Assembly (NCBI RefSeq): GCF_000019845.1
Contig: NC_010581.1
Location: forward strand, 1,865,501-1,929,500
DNA from: Beijerinckia indica subsp. indica ATCC 9039
GTDB taxonomy: Bacteria; Pseudomonadota; Alphaproteobacteria; Rhizobiales; Beijerinckiaceae
Length of the DNA stretch: 64,000 nucleotides
Direction: 5' to 3'
Below the pieces are notes generated by a model. That model saw only the letters and a program-made list of their open reading frames with translations. It ran no database searches and had not been told where the DNA came from. Positions within the stretch are counted from its first letter, which is position 1, and every line of letters starts with the position of its first letter. This document shows positions 1 to 9,812 of this stretch, one piece after another. Made by a program: the position numbers and the translations under genes.

Positions 1-699
1 GACTATCATTGGGAGTTAATTACGTCGTCGGTAAGACGATCGACGGTTGCGTGAGTTCGGAACAAAATTGTGAAATTTTTCTGACTTAAATAGTCTTTTG
101 AAGGTCAAGGCAATACTCAAGCGGAAATTTTCATTCAAGGAAGATCCGTAGACATTGGCGTAGAGATGATAATAGCCGAAAAGCTGCCTCTCAAACTCAA
201 AAACCCTTTTGATGAACCTTTGCGCCGGCCTTTCTATGAGGATCAGGCCACACGATCATCACATTGATGATCTGGGCAATGTTGGGCATAGCTTTCTCTG
301 TCATTCAGCCGATTTGGAAATCTCAATCCATGGAAAAAGTTACTGATACGATCGTGATACAGCATCGGACCGCTTGCTGCTATCGACAAAGCCGTTCACA
401 AATTCGACAGCTTTTTCATCCATGCGCAATTTATCGGGATTTCGTTGTGCTACCTGACAGTCAATCGGGTTTATAGTCTGTCGTTCATACACGAGACATG
501 ATTGGCGTCCCACGCTAGGAGTCCCTGATCAAATCCCGTTCAAACCTAACTTTTGAGATTCTAGAAAGGGGTTCTCGCAAGGCGCCACGCGCGCTAAAGC
601 TCTAGCTCCCGATACCTTTACACGAGTCAACGCGAAGCGGATCTTTTGAAGACAAAGGGTCGCGAACCATCTTCAACGCGGATCGCGCGGAGTCCTTTC
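1..699. other. Intergenic stretch, no gene supported
   Basis: The first 700 bases are AT-richer than the neighbouring genes. They hold only short open frames that resemble no known family and lack convincing ribosome binding sites. I see no tRNA, terminator or repeat that I can defend. It probably carries the promoter of the downstream glycosyltransferase. Confidence 0.5.
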
Positions 700-1695
700 A
701 TGGCAAGCTTGCAAGAACAATCAGAACATAGATCAGGGTTGCCTGAGTTGAGCATTATCGTGCCGGTCTTCAACGAGGCGGAGAATATTTGTCCTTTTCT
801 CGGGAGGCTCACGCCGATCCTTACGTCTTGCACACGGTCCCATGAGATCATTTTCGTCGATGACGGGTCCCGTGACGAGACTCTGAAAATCTTGCATGCC
901 GCGCATGAGGCCGATCACACGGTTGGTATCGTTTCGCTCAGCCGCAATTTCGGCAAGGAAATCGCCATCGCCGCTGGTCTTGATCACGCTCGGGGAGAAG
1001 CCAGCGTCATTCTCGACGCCGATTTGCAGCATCCTCCGGAAATGATTGCAACCTTCGTCAAATTTTGGCGTCAGGGTTATAAGAACGTCTATGGCCAAAG
1101 GATCGATCGCAAGGCGGATAGTCCGCTCCGGCGCATGCTGACGCATCGCTTCTATAAATTATTTGGCCAATTCGGCGAGACGCGCCTGCCCGAAGGGGCT
1201 GGTGATTTCCGCCTGCTCGACGCCCAGGCCGTCAAGGCTCTCTTGCAGATGCGTGAACATGCGCGCTTTTCCAAGGGGCTCTATGCATGGATCGGTTTCA
1301 AATCGATCGGCGTGCCTTTTCATGTCGAGGACCGCGCTTATGGCGTTTCCAAATTCAGCTATCGGAAATTGACCCGTTTCGCGCTCGACGGATTGATGTC
1401 CTTCAGCACCCTGCCCTTGGAGGTCTGGACCTATCTCGGCACTTTCATTTCTTTGCTTGCCCTTGCGGCGGCCGTTTATTTCATCGGCGAGACCCTGGTG
1501 CTGGGCGTCAGCGTTCCAGGTTATGCCTCGTTGATCGTGTCGATCACCTTCTTCGCCGGCGTGCAATTGCTTTCGCTTGGTATTCTCGGCGAATATATCG
1601 GCCGGATCTTTACCGAGGTGAAACGGCGCCCGCTTTATCTTGTGCAGGAATTTGTCGGCCCAGACCATCATCCTGCCAAGGTTAAAAAGCCCTGA
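700..1695 (+). CDS. Family 2 glycosyltransferase, GtrB/DPM1-like membrane type
   Basis: Predicted polyprenyl-phosphate sugar transferase (GtrB/ArnC/dolichyl-phosphate-mannose synthase type), which would load a sugar onto undecaprenyl phosphate at the cytoplasmic membrane. The start shows the GT-A fold entry LSIIVPVFNEAENI, then IIFVDDGSRDET and the DADLQHPPE segment with the DxD-type metal/nucleotide motif. Two C-terminal hydrophobic helices (roughly residues 245-270 and 277-305) end in LGEYIGRIF, as in GtrB. I chose ATG 700 because GGAG lies 7 bases upstream; an in-frame TTG at 646 would add 18 residues. The length of 331 residues fits the family. murJ follows 77 bases later on the same strand, so an envelope-related role is likely. 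The sugar is unknown. Confidence 0.9.
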   Translation: MASLQEQSEHRSGLPELSIIVPVFNEAENICPFLGRLTPILTSCTRSHEIIFVDDGSRDETLKILHAAHEADHTVGIVSLSRNFGKEIAIAAGLDHARGEASVILDADLQHPPEMIATFVKFWRQGYKNVYGQRIDRKADSPLRRMLTHRFYKLFGQFGETRLPEGAGDFRLLDAQAVKALLQMREHARFSKGLYAWIGFKSIGVPFHVEDRAYGVSKFSYRKLTRFALDGLMSFSTLPLEVWTYLGTFISLLALAAAVYFIGETLVLGVSVPGYASLIVSITFFAGVQLLSLGILGEYIGRIFTEVKRRPLYLVQEFVGPDHHPAKVKKP

Positions 1696-1772
1696 TCATC
1701 TTGCGGGAAAGCTTTCTTCCCTCCTGATGCTGTCACCCCTTTCTCGTAAAGCCTGCCGGACCCAGAGCGCAC

Positions 1773-3302
1773 ATGTATAAAAACCTGCTTTCCGTCGGCG
1801 GACTGACGCTCCTCTCGCGCGGGACGGGTTTTTTACGGGATGTTCTCTTTGCCGCCGCCTTCGGCTCCGGCCTGATCGCGGAGGCCTATCTCGTGGCCTT
1901 TCGCCTGCCCAATCATTTCCGGACGATTTTTGGCGAGGGCGCCTTTTCCGCCGCCTATGTGCCTTGCTACGCGCAAGTACTTGAAAGCCAAGGAAAAGAG
2001 GAAGCCGGCCGTTTCTGCTCGCAGGTCGCGGCTCTGCTGCTGACCTCGCAAATCGTGGTTCTGATCCTGGCCTGGATCTACATGCCGACACTGGTGGATT
2101 GGTTGGCACCTGGCTTTCGGGACGATCCGGAGAAATTTTCCCTCACTGTCACGCTGACCCGGATCACTTTTCCCTATCTCTTGTTCATCACGCTGGTGAC
2201 GCTGCAATCGGGCACTTTGAACGCCCATGGTCGTTTTGTGGCCGCCGCCTGTACGCCCATCCTGATGAACCTTACGATGATCGCGACCTTTGCCATCGCG
2301 ATGCATTTTTCCAATCCCGGGGTCGTCGCCGCACTCGGCATCACGCTTTCTGGTGTGCTTCAATATCTTTTGACCGCGGGCGCCGCCTATCGTCTCGGCA
2401 TTCTTGAAAGTCCCACCTGGCCCAAGCTCACCAAAAATGTCCGGCATTTTTTGCTGACCCTAGGGCCGGCGGTGATCGGCTCTGCCGGTGTCCAGATCGC
2501 TCTCTTCGCCGATACGATCATCGCTTCTTTGCTGCCGGGGGGCATTGCCTCGATTACTTATGCCGATCGCCTCTATCAATTGCCGGTCGGCATCATCGGC
2601 ATTGCCGCTGGCACGGTTCTTTTGCCGGAAATGAGCCGGCTGCGCGCGGCGGGCAAGCCAGAGGCCGCTCTGCACGCGCAAAACCGCACCATGGCGCTCA
2701 CAATCGCGCTCTCGGCACCCTTTTGCATCGCTTTTCTGACGATCCCCGATCTCATCATGCGAGGCGTTTTTCTGCGCGGGGCCTTTACCTCGGCCGATGC
2801 GGCGGCCTCGGCCCGCGTGCTTGCAGCCTACGGTCTCGGCCTCATGGCGATCGTTCTCATTCGCTCGGCTTTGGCGAGTTTTCAGGCCGAGGCGGATACG
2901 AAAACGCCAATGATCGTGTCACTGATCGCCGTGGCGTCCAATGTTTGCCTCAAGCTCGTTCTGTTCGAACCCCTCGGGGCCGCAGGGCTGGCCACGGCGA
3001 CCGCAGCCGGCGCCTGGATCAATTTGACCTTGCTCTTCCTACTGGCGACACGGCGCGGCACTATGCAGCCTGATCGTCTCTTGTGGAAAACGGTCGCCTG
3101 CGTCAGCGCGGCTTCCCTAGCCCTCGCATTGTTCGCGCGCCTGGCGATGGAGCCTGTCGTGGCTTGGAGCGCAGGGCTCCCTTTCCTGCGGAATGAGACG
3201 GCCTTGATCGGCCTGAGCCTCGCAGGCGCCCTTCTGTATGGCGCCATCGTATTTGCGGGGCTGCGCTTTGCAGGAGTTTCCCTAAAACTTCGGCGGCGAT
3301 AA
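1773..3302 (+). CDS. murJ: Lipid II flippase MurJ (MviN family)
   Basis: Integral membrane protein of the MOP superfamily that moves lipid II across the cytoplasmic membrane for peptidoglycan synthesis. The 509 residues form a regular series of about 14 hydrophobic helices. The N-terminal region LLSRGTGFLRDVLFAAAFG and the FRTIFGEGAFSAAYVP segment are characteristic MurJ signatures, with conserved arginines and acidic residues lining the central cavity. The length matches other alphaproteobacterial MurJ proteins. It starts at ATG, 77 bases after a polyprenyl-phosphate glycosyltransferase gene on the same strand, and may be co-transcribed with it. I see nothing unusual in the frame. Confidence 0.95.
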   Translation: MYKNLLSVGGLTLLSRGTGFLRDVLFAAAFGSGLIAEAYLVAFRLPNHFRTIFGEGAFSAAYVPCYAQVLESQGKEEAGRFCSQVAALLLTSQIVVLILAWIYMPTLVDWLAPGFRDDPEKFSLTVTLTRITFPYLLFITLVTLQSGTLNAHGRFVAAACTPILMNLTMIATFAIAMHFSNPGVVAALGITLSGVLQYLLTAGAAYRLGILESPTWPKLTKNVRHFLLTLGPAVIGSAGVQIALFADTIIASLLPGGIASITYADRLYQLPVGIIGIAAGTVLLPEMSRLRAAGKPEAALHAQNRTMALTIALSAPFCIAFLTIPDLIMRGVFLRGAFTSADAAASARVLAAYGLGLMAIVLIRSALASFQAEADTKTPMIVSLIAVASNVCLKLVLFEPLGAAGLATATAAGAWINLTLLFLLATRRGTMQPDRLLWKTVACVSAASLALALFARLAMEPVVAWSAGLPFLRNETALIGLSLAGALLYGAIVFAGLRFAGVSLKLRRR

Positions 3303-3645
3303 AGGACTCGTAGTGCTCAAATCTGGGTCTTCCAAATCTCAAATTATCGATTATCGCATCGACCATTTCATCATATGTCAGGGCCTAGGCTGTCACTCCC
3401 TAGACCTGAATATGCGGATGCCGAAAGTCGAAACGTTACTCTCGGGAGGCTCCGGCTTTTCCCCAAGGACGCGCTTATTGTTGCTTTCTTAAATGCACTG
3501 CAACAATGTAAAATTGGGATTTATTGTAGAGCGAGGTTAAAGTTTTCCTGTTGTTAAGCTAAAGTGAAGATAGAGCTAAGAGGTCTCCAGTTTTGTTTAG
3601 ATAATTTGTTTTCCGCTTTAATCGCTGCAACAAGGTCTAAAGTCG
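3303..3645. other. Intergenic region between murJ and the TA pair
   Basis: There is no supported gene. A 60-codon open frame at 3375-3557 has no family resemblance and was not accepted. The last 150 bases are AT-rich and probably contain the promoter of the mntA/hepT-type pair. Confidence 0.5.
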
Positions 3646-3936
3646 ATGAAACCTTCTCTAGCGTTACAGGCCCACCGAGCCGCAATTCGTAGCGTTGTCG
3701 CAGCGCACCGCGGGAGAAATGCTCGTGTGTTCGGTTCGGTCGCGAGCGGGTCCGATACGGATGAAAGCGATCTCGATATTCTCATCGACGCCACTCCAGA
3801 CATGACAATGTTCGACATTGGCGCTATTCGGCATGAGCTACGTCAACTGTTGGGCGTGCCTGTTGACGTCCTTACCCCGAATGCCCTACCCGAAAAATTC
3901 CGGGCCAGTGTGCTCGCGGATGCAACGCCGGTATGA
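3646..3936 (+). CDS. mntA: MntA-type nucleotidyltransferase antitoxin
   Basis: Minimal nucleotidyltransferase of 96 residues. In characterised HepT/MntA systems such a protein neutralises the HepT ribonuclease by adding AMP to a tyrosine near its active site. The diagnostic GSX10DXD motif is present: GS at about residue 26, ten residues, then DLD, giving the metal-binding aspartates. The C-terminal part (LRQLLGVPVDVLTPNALP) matches the family's third acidic strand. The stop overlaps the next start by four bases (ATGA at 3933-3936), so the two are translationally coupled. Function is inferred from motif and gene order. Confidence 0.87.
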   Translation: MKPSLALQAHRAAIRSVVAAHRGRNARVFGSVASGSDTDESDLDILIDATPDMTMFDIGAIRHELRQLLGVPVDVLTPNALPEKFRASVLADATPV

Positions 3937-4313
3937 GCCGAAGCCCTCAACGTCTGCCGGATTATCTGGGGCACATCTCTCAGGCCATCGAGCGGATACA
4001 GCGTTACACAGACCAAATGAGTGAAATAGCCTTTCTTCAGAGTGAGATGGCTCAGGATGCGGTGATCAGAAATTTAGAAATCATAGGCGAAGCCAGCCGC
4101 AATATAGCCAGCGTCGATCCAGATTTCGTTTCAGCAAACCCTGATGTACCGCTGAATTTCGCCTACGAAATGCGTAATGCTCTTTCTCACGGATACTTTC
4201 AGGTCGATCTCAGCGTCGTGTGGAAGATGATCGAACGCGACCTTCCCACTCTAAAACAACAGATACATGCGCTCCTGGCTGGTATTTCCAACGCCACCGA
4301 CATCGGAATCTAG
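3933..4313 (+). CDS. hepT: HepT-like (DUF86) RNase toxin
   Basis: A 126-residue HEPN-family protein. HepT toxins are dimeric RNases whose active site is an RX4HXY motif; here it appears as RNALSHGY near residues 89-96, with all key residues intact. The helical pattern with IGEASRNI upstream is also typical. It overlaps mntA by four bases, the usual order of antitoxin first and toxin second. The pair is probably a functional type VII toxin-antitoxin module. It sits alone between murJ and fhs, consistent with insertion as a small mobile cassette. No second copy is visible in the window. Confidence 0.88.
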   Translation: MSRSPQRLPDYLGHISQAIERIQRYTDQMSEIAFLQSEMAQDAVIRNLEIIGEASRNIASVDPDFVSANPDVPLNFAYEMRNALSHGYFQVDLSVVWKMIERDLPTLKQQIHALLAGISNATDIGI

Positions 4314-4524
4314 ACGTGTAACGCGACGCATTTAATGCGGTCACACGCGGCCGCAAATTGAGGGAAGTTGCGCCCATCGAACCAAAGAGCAATCGGAAAT
4401 TTTGGTGAGCCACACCAAAATAAGGGTTGCGGAGGGGCCATGTGGACCATCCTAAACACACAAACTGAGCTTCTGGTAATGAGGACGATCCAACGAGGCA
4501 AATACAACTGAATCCGGATAGCCT

Positions 4525-6192
4525 TTAAAACAGCCCTTCAATATTACCTTGCGCATCGAGGCCGATCTTCCAGGCCGCTGGCTGGCGGGAGAGCCCCGGC
4601 ATGGTCATGATGTCACCGCAGATCATCACGACGAAGCCGGCCCCGGCGGAGAGCCGGACTTCGCGAATGGGTACGATATGGCCCGTTGGCGCGCCGAGTA
4701 GTTTCGGATCGGCAGCGAAGGAATATTGGGTTTTCGCGACACAGACCGGGAAATGACCGAACCCCTGCGCCTCAATATCGGCAAGCTGTTTCTTGGCCTT
4801 TGCGTCCAGGGAAATATCCGCTGCGCCATAGATTTCCTGCGCGATGCGGCGCATTTTCTCAATGAGTGGCAAAGTATCTTCATACAGCATCTTGAATTGG
4901 GCCGTGCCACCCTCGACCAAGGCGATCACCTTTTCAGCCAGCGCCAGGGCGCCCTTGCCACCGGCCGCCCAATGCCGGCAATCAATCGCCTCGACCCCGT
5001 ATTCATCGCGGCATGTATGCGCAATCAGTTCCTGTTCCGCCTCTGTATCCGAAAGGAAATGATTGATCGCCACGACAACCGGCAGCCCGAACTTTTTGAC
5101 ATTGGCGATATGGCGCCCGAGATTGGCGAGGCCCGCCTTGAGGGCGTCGAGATTTTCCTTATTGAGATCGGCCGGAGCGACACCGCCATGCGATTTCAAG
5201 GCACGGGCCGTCGCAACGATCACCGCCGCGGAGGGCGCGATCCCCGCCTGGCGGCATTTGATGTCCAGAAATTTCTCGGCCCCCAAATCGGCGCCGAAGC
5301 CTGCTTCCGTCACGACGTAATCGCCAAGTTGCATGGCGGCCAGCGTCGCCGCCACTGAATTGCAGCCATGGGCAATATTGGCAAAGGGACCGCCATGAAC
5401 GAAAGTGGGCGTGCCTTCGAGCGTTTGCACCAGATTGGGCATGAGCGCGTCCTTGAGCAGGACTGTCATGGCGCCGACGGCCTGCAACGCATCAGCACGC
5501 ACGGGCTGTTTGTTGACATCCTGCGCGACGATGATTTGTGCGAGCCTTTGTTGCAGATCCGCGAGATCTTTCGAAAGGCAGAAGATCGCCATAATCTCGG
5601 AAGCGGCGGTAATGTCGAAACCTGTTTCACGGGGGTAGCCATTGCCCCCTCCCCCCAGACCGACCACGATTTGACGCAAGGCACGGTCGTTCATGTCGAG
5701 CACGCGACGCCACGCGACTTTGCGGGAATCGATTTTGGGCTCGGCGCCCCAGTAAAGATGATTGTCGATCAAGGCGGCGAGGAGATTATGCGCGCTGGTG
5801 ATCGCGTGGAAATCGCCGGTGAGATGCAGATTGATGCGTTCCATCGGCACGATCTGCGCGTAACCGCCGCCCGTGGCCCCCCCTTTGGTCCCAAAACAGG
5901 GACCAAGCGAAGGTTCACGCAAAGCGATGACACAAGCCTTGCCGAGACGGCGCAAGGCATCACCGAGTCCGATTGTGGTGGTTGTCTTGCCCTCGCCCGC
6001 CGGGGTCGGATTGATGGCGGTCACAAGGACTAGCTTGGCCGGGCGGTCCTTTTTCGGCAACAGGCTCGTGTCGATCTTGGCCACATGCAGGCCATAGGAA
6101 TGCAACGCCTCGGCTGGAATCTTGGCCTCGTCGGCGACGGTGGCAATCGGCCGAAGTTTCGCGGCGCGGGCAATTTCCAGATCACTGGACAT
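4525..6192 (-). CDS. fhs: Formate--tetrahydrofolate ligase
   Basis: Cytosolic enzyme that joins formate to tetrahydrofolate using ATP, giving 10-formyl-THF and feeding one-carbon units to purine and serine synthesis. In methylotrophic relatives it is the entry point for assimilating C1 carbon (ftfL). The P-loop-like [20 protein letters not shown] lies near residue 60, and the conserved EPSLGPCFG and GGxGGGYAQ segments follow. The open frame extends 25 codons upstream. I prefer ATG 6192 because GAGGA lies nine bases upstream and the resulting 555 residues fit the family. It is monocistronic in this window and convergent with the hepT-type gene. Confidence 0.96.
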   Translation of the reverse strand: MSSDLEIARAAKLRPIATVADEAKIPAEALHSYGLHVAKIDTSLLPKKDRPAKLVLVTAINPTPAGEGKTTTTIGLGDALRRLGKACVIALREPSLGPCFGTKGGATGGGYAQIVPMERINLHLTGDFHAITSAHNLLAALIDNHLYWGAEPKIDSRKVAWRRVLDMNDRALRQIVVGLGGGGNGYPRETGFDITAASEIMAIFCLSKDLADLQQRLAQIIVAQDVNKQPVRADALQAVGAMTVLLKDALMPNLVQTLEGTPTFVHGGPFANIAHGCNSVAATLAAMQLGDYVVTEAGFGADLGAEKFLDIKCRQAGIAPSAAVIVATARALKSHGGVAPADLNKENLDALKAGLANLGRHIANVKKFGLPVVVAINHFLSDTEAEQELIAHTCRDEYGVEAIDCRHWAAGGKGALALAEKVIALVEGGTAQFKMLYEDTLPLIEKMRRIAQEIYGAADISLDAKAKKQLADIEAQGFGHFPVCVAKTQYSFAADPKLLGAPTGHIVPIREVRLSAGAGFVVMICGDIMTMPGLSRQPAAWKIGLDAQGNIEGLF

Positions 6193-6492
6193 TCGAACAA
6201 GTCCTCGAAACAGCAAACGATTGAAAACGGGCGTCAAACGACGGTCCGGCACAGGTTTCGACGCCATGGCCGGCCGGTTGGCACCGTTACGGTGGCATAA
6301 ATCACGCCGCCGAAATCACACCGCCAAGCGCAAGCCGGACGCCGAATGGCCTCAAGCCTCTTCACACATCATAGGTGGGAAGGTCCCGGCGAATTCGCCT
6401 TTCCCCTTCCCGAAGGTTTCTTTCCACAGCCGACGGTCGATTCCCAACCTCAACACTGTGTGATAAGGCCAAAGCAAGGACAAAGCGGCCCT
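6193..6492. other. Gap between fhs and the M20 gene
   Basis: About 300 bases lie between the 3' end of the dipeptidase gene and the fhs start. No gene, RNA or terminator was recognised. The fhs promoter should be here. Confidence 0.4.
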
Positions 6493-7878
6493 TTACAGAG
6501 CGAGAGCCGTCAAGATCCGCGCCCAACTCCGCGCGCCCTTCTGGAATGATGACAATTCATACTTCTCATTAGGCGAATGAGCACGATCGTCATCAAGGCT
6601 GAAACCGACCATCAGGCTATCCATGCCGAGATCCTGCTTGAAGGAGCCGACGATTGGGATCGAGCCGCCTGACCCCGCCAGCACGGCATCCTTGCCCCAT
6701 TCGGCTTGCAGCGCGCGGCGCGCCCGCGACAAAGCTTCTGAGCTGAATGGCAATTGCAAAGCCGGTGAGGCACCATGCGAGAGGAATTCGACCTTGCAAT
6801 CGGCTGGCAGGCGTTGCCGTACGAAGGCGCGGAAGGCCTCCACGACTTTTTCCGGCTTTTGCTGGCCTACAAGGCGGAAAGAGAATTTCGCGCTCGCTTC
6901 CGCAGGTAGGACGGTTTTCGATCCCTTGCCTGTATAACCGCCGATGATCCCGTTAACATCGCAGGTCGGTCTCGACCAAATCATTTCAAGAACGCCACGG
7001 CCCTTTTCTCCGGCGGGAACAGAGACCCCGACTTCAGCCAGAAATTGCGCCTCGTCGAAGGGAAGGTCACGCCATTGCTTGGCAACATCTTCCGGCAATT
7101 CGGTGACGCCGTCATAAAAACCCGGCAGGGTCACGCGTCCCTCGGCATCATGCAAGTCAGCGATGATGCGGGATAACACATGGATCGGATTGACCACCGC
7201 ACCGCCAAACATACCGGAATGCAGATCGCGGTTGGCGCCCTTGATCACGACTTCCTCAAGCACCAAGCCGCGCAGCATGGTCGTGATGGCGGGCGTCTCG
7301 CGATCCCACATGCCGGTATCACAGATGAGCGCTATATCGGCTTTCAACTCGGCCTTGTTCGCGGCCAGAAAAGCCGGCAGCGAGGGCGAACCGCTTTCCT
7401 CCTCACCCTCGAACAAAACGGTGATATGGCAGGGAAACTCTCCGGTTTCCTTGAAGGCCCGGCACGCCTCGACAAAGGTCATCAACTGACCTTTGTCATC
7501 CGTGGCTCCGCGCGCGACGATGATTTTATGCCCCGGATCGAGCTCCGTGAGTCGTGGCTCAAATGGGGGTGTTTCCCAAAGTTCGAGCGGATCGGCGGGC
7601 TGGACGTCATAATGGCCGTAGAAGAGGACATGCGGCACGTCAGGCCGGGACGCCTTGGCCTTGCCGACGACGACAGGATGGCCGGGGGTCGGCCGCAGGC
7701 TCGCCTCGAAACCCAGTTCCTGCAATTGATCGACCAGGAATTGCCCTGCGCGCGCGCATTCAGTGGCATAATCCGCATCGGTCGATACCGATTTGATCGC
7801 CAGCAATTGAAACAGACGCGCAAGGGCTTGGTCCTGATTGGTATCGATCTGTTCCAGGACTTTTTCGAGTGCGGCCAT
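6493..7878 (-). CDS. M20 family metallodipeptidase
   Basis: A 461-residue di-zinc peptidase of the M20/M28 clan (ArgE/DapE/carnosinase-like), expected to hydrolyse dipeptides or N-acyl amino acids in the cytoplasm. Visible active-site features are the metal ligand and catalytic pair in FYGHYDVQP, the second ligand in GATDDKG, the general base in FEGEEESGS, and a late histidine in DDDRAHSPNEKYE. A dimerisation (lid) domain lies between roughly residues 205 and 360. The length is normal. The start has a purine-rich GGAGG site about 6 bases upstream. It is divergent from the DUF1491 gene. Substrate cannot be assigned from sequence. Confidence 0.92.
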   Translation of the reverse strand: MAALEKVLEQIDTNQDQALARLFQLLAIKSVSTDADYATECARAGQFLVDQLQELGFEASLRPTPGHPVVVGKAKASRPDVPHVLFYGHYDVQPADPLELWETPPFEPRLTELDPGHKIIVARGATDDKGQLMTFVEACRAFKETGEFPCHITVLFEGEEESGSPSLPAFLAANKAELKADIALICDTGMWDRETPAITTMLRGLVLEEVVIKGANRDLHSGMFGGAVVNPIHVLSRIIADLHDAEGRVTLPGFYDGVTELPEDVAKQWRDLPFDEAQFLAEVGVSVPAGEKGRGVLEMIWSRPTCDVNGIIGGYTGKGSKTVLPAEASAKFSFRLVGQQKPEKVVEAFRAFVRQRLPADCKVEFLSHGASPALQLPFSSEALSRARRALQAEWGKDAVLAGSGGSIPIVGSFKQDLGMDSLMVGFSLDDDRAHSPNEKYELSSFQKGARSWARILTALAL

Positions 7879-8052
7879 GGCAACCTCCTAGACGGCGCGT
7901 CGCCATGGGCTCACGGCAAGGCTTGGCTTGAAAAGCGGCTTGCAGCATGAGAATCATCGCATGGCGAGAAATGATATTGGCAAGTTTATAGAGCTTGGCT
8001 CACGAAAGCGAGCCAGAGCGCTTCTCCTATGCAAAGACGAAGCTGAAACCCT

Positions 8053-8391
8053 ATGCGCCTCACGAGTGAATTCTGGGTCGCGGCCTATTTGCGCCGCTGC
8101 AATGGTGAGGGGGCTTTCGCCGTTCTGCGCCGGCGCGGTGCTCCGGAAGCGGGGGCGATCTTCGTCCGCGTCGATCGGCTCGACGGCCAAACTGCCGTGT
8201 TCGGTCCCGCGCCGCAAAGTGAGGTTGGTCTCGAGGGGGAACGGCTCTTTACCCGTCTGCATAAGGAAGACTGGATCGAACCGGCCGAATCCGAGCAGCG
8301 CCTTCAAAAGCAATTGGTCTTCGATCCCGATCTCTGGATCGTCGAAGTCGAGGATCGCGCAGGACGTAATTTTTTGCCGCTGATCGATTGA
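8053..8391 (+). CDS. DUF1491 family protein
   Basis: A 112-residue cytosolic protein of a conserved but uncharacterised alphaproteobacterial family. The recognisable pattern is the opening MRLTSEFWVAAYLRR, the GAIFVRVDRLDG strand in the middle and the C-terminal LWIVEVEDRAGRNFLP. There is no signal peptide, cysteine cluster or catalytic motif. It lies 11 bases from the convergent end of the DUF900-type hydrolase gene. No function is known. Confidence 0.85.
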   Translation: MRLTSEFWVAAYLRRCNGEGAFAVLRRRGAPEAGAIFVRVDRLDGQTAVFGPAPQSEVGLEGERLFTRLHKEDWIEPAESEQRLQKQLVFDPDLWIVEVEDRAGRNFLPLID

Positions 8392-8402
8392 GGTTTCCGG
8401 CT

Positions 8403-9629
8403 TCATTGCGCAGGTGTCGGAACCGGCGCCTCAGCGACGGTGGGCGCTGGGGTGAGAGGGGGTAGCGGCTCGCTCGAGATCTTGTCATCGACGGGCTTTT
8501 GCCCGAGCACAGCCTGGACATTGGCATCCTCGATACGGGATTTGCCAATTTCCGCGCCAATATTGCGCACAGCATCCGGCGCGCTGGCATAATTGCCGTG
8601 ATGCAGAAGGTCGGTCGATTCACTCGATAGATCGACCACTTTCACGCCCAGGGCGTCGAGCGCGGCGCGGTCCTCCGTTTTATGCGGATCGAGCGCGCCG
8701 AGGCGAGGACGGTCGCCCGCCAGGGTCCGGGAAAGCGACAAGGCCCGGTCATTCGCCGTGACGAGCACTTCGAAATGCGATGGATTGAGCCGCGCCATCT
8801 GCTGCTTGAAGACGCTCAAATCAATATCGGGCGCCGCTAGCATCACATCGCCCAATTTTCCGTTGAGATCAGGACTGCCACTGATCGCGTTCTCGCGCAG
8901 GGCCTCCATGGCCAGCCAGGTGCCCATGGAATGCGCCAGAATATGCACGCGCCCGACATCCGGCAGGCTACCGAGCTGCTGCAGGAGACGGGTCAGGGCA
9001 TCGCGCGAAACCGTGGCATTCTCTTTCGCCGCGCCATAATCGAGCAGGCTATTGGTGGACGGCCAGGTGAACAGGACCGGCACACCGCCAAACCGTCCAT
9101 CCTCGACAATCTGCGCCAGGCGATAGCGGGCATCGTCATAGGATGTGTTGAAACCATGCACATAGACCAAGACGTCGCGGTTCGAGCCGATCCGCCCTGA
9201 AAGATGCGTGGCGATCGCACGGACGAATTCTTCCTCCCCCATGCTCCGCCGGCTGGCGAGGACGAAATCATGCGCCGAATCCTGATCTCCGAGGCTCGGC
9301 CGCTCGATCTGTCCCGCTTGATGCGACGGCGGCACCGAAATCGTCTGAAAGGAAAAGCGCGCATTATCGCTCATTTCCTCACTTGCGACACCGCGCTCGC
9401 CCTTGCGCCGCGAAACGACGAAGACCGCGAGGCGATGCGGATCGGCCTGGGGATTTCCGGAAAAAAGGCCATCAAAGGCCGAGACCGGGGTCGTTATCGC
9501 AGAAAGTCCCGTATCGGCACAGCCGGCCAATCCAAGGCTGCTCAACACGAAGGCGACCAATCCTGGGACGACAAGACGAGAGTGCGCGGGGCGAAGCGGA
9601 ACGGGGCGAGGCATGATCCAGCGTTGCAA
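8403..9629 (-). CDS. Lipoprotein alpha/beta hydrolase (DUF900 family)
   Basis: Predicted envelope-anchored hydrolase. The N-terminus has a hydrophobic segment ending in the lipobox LGLAGC, so it should be lipidated. The fold motifs follow: VLVYVHGFNTSYDDA (oxyanion turn), then the nucleophile elbow HSMGTW with serine in place, and acidic and histidine candidates toward the end. The C-terminus is low-complexity and proline-rich. The longest frame begins with TTG at 9629, which has AAAGGA eight bases upstream; ATG 9614 would also keep the signal but lacks a good site. Substrate unknown. The 408-residue length is usual for this family. Confidence 0.86.
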   Translation of the reverse strand: MQRWIMPRPVPLRPAHSRLVVPGLVAFVLSSLGLAGCADTGLSAITTPVSAFDGLFSGNPQADPHRLAVFVVSRRKGERGVASEEMSDNARFSFQTISVPPSHQAGQIERPSLGDQDSAHDFVLASRRSMGEEEFVRAIATHLSGRIGSNRDVLVYVHGFNTSYDDARYRLAQIVEDGRFGGVPVLFTWPSTNSLLDYGAAKENATVSRDALTRLLQQLGSLPDVGRVHILAHSMGTWLAMEALRENAISGSPDLNGKLGDVMLAAPDIDLSVFKQQMARLNPSHFEVLVTANDRALSLSRTLAGDRPRLGALDPHKTEDRAALDALGVKVVDLSSESTDLLHHGNYASAPDAVRNIGAEIGKSRIEDANVQAVLGQKPVDDKISSEPLPPLTPAPTVAEAPVPTPAQ

Positions 9630-9812
9630 GCTTTCGATCCTTTCAGCGGCCTTGTTCCGCTTTCCTGCGGCAGCAACTTTAACACTGTATCACTGTGATG
9701 ACGGGCAAAAATGACCAGATTGGGACAGGTCTATCCTGATTGTCAGCGGGGGAAAGCCGAGTAAACTGGATCACCTTAGTTTGAAGAACCGGCGTCCCCA
9801 AGGGCTTTCCCT

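Noticed and set aside
264..476. 70-codon open frame near the left edge
   Set aside because: No similarity, no ribosome site, atypical composition.
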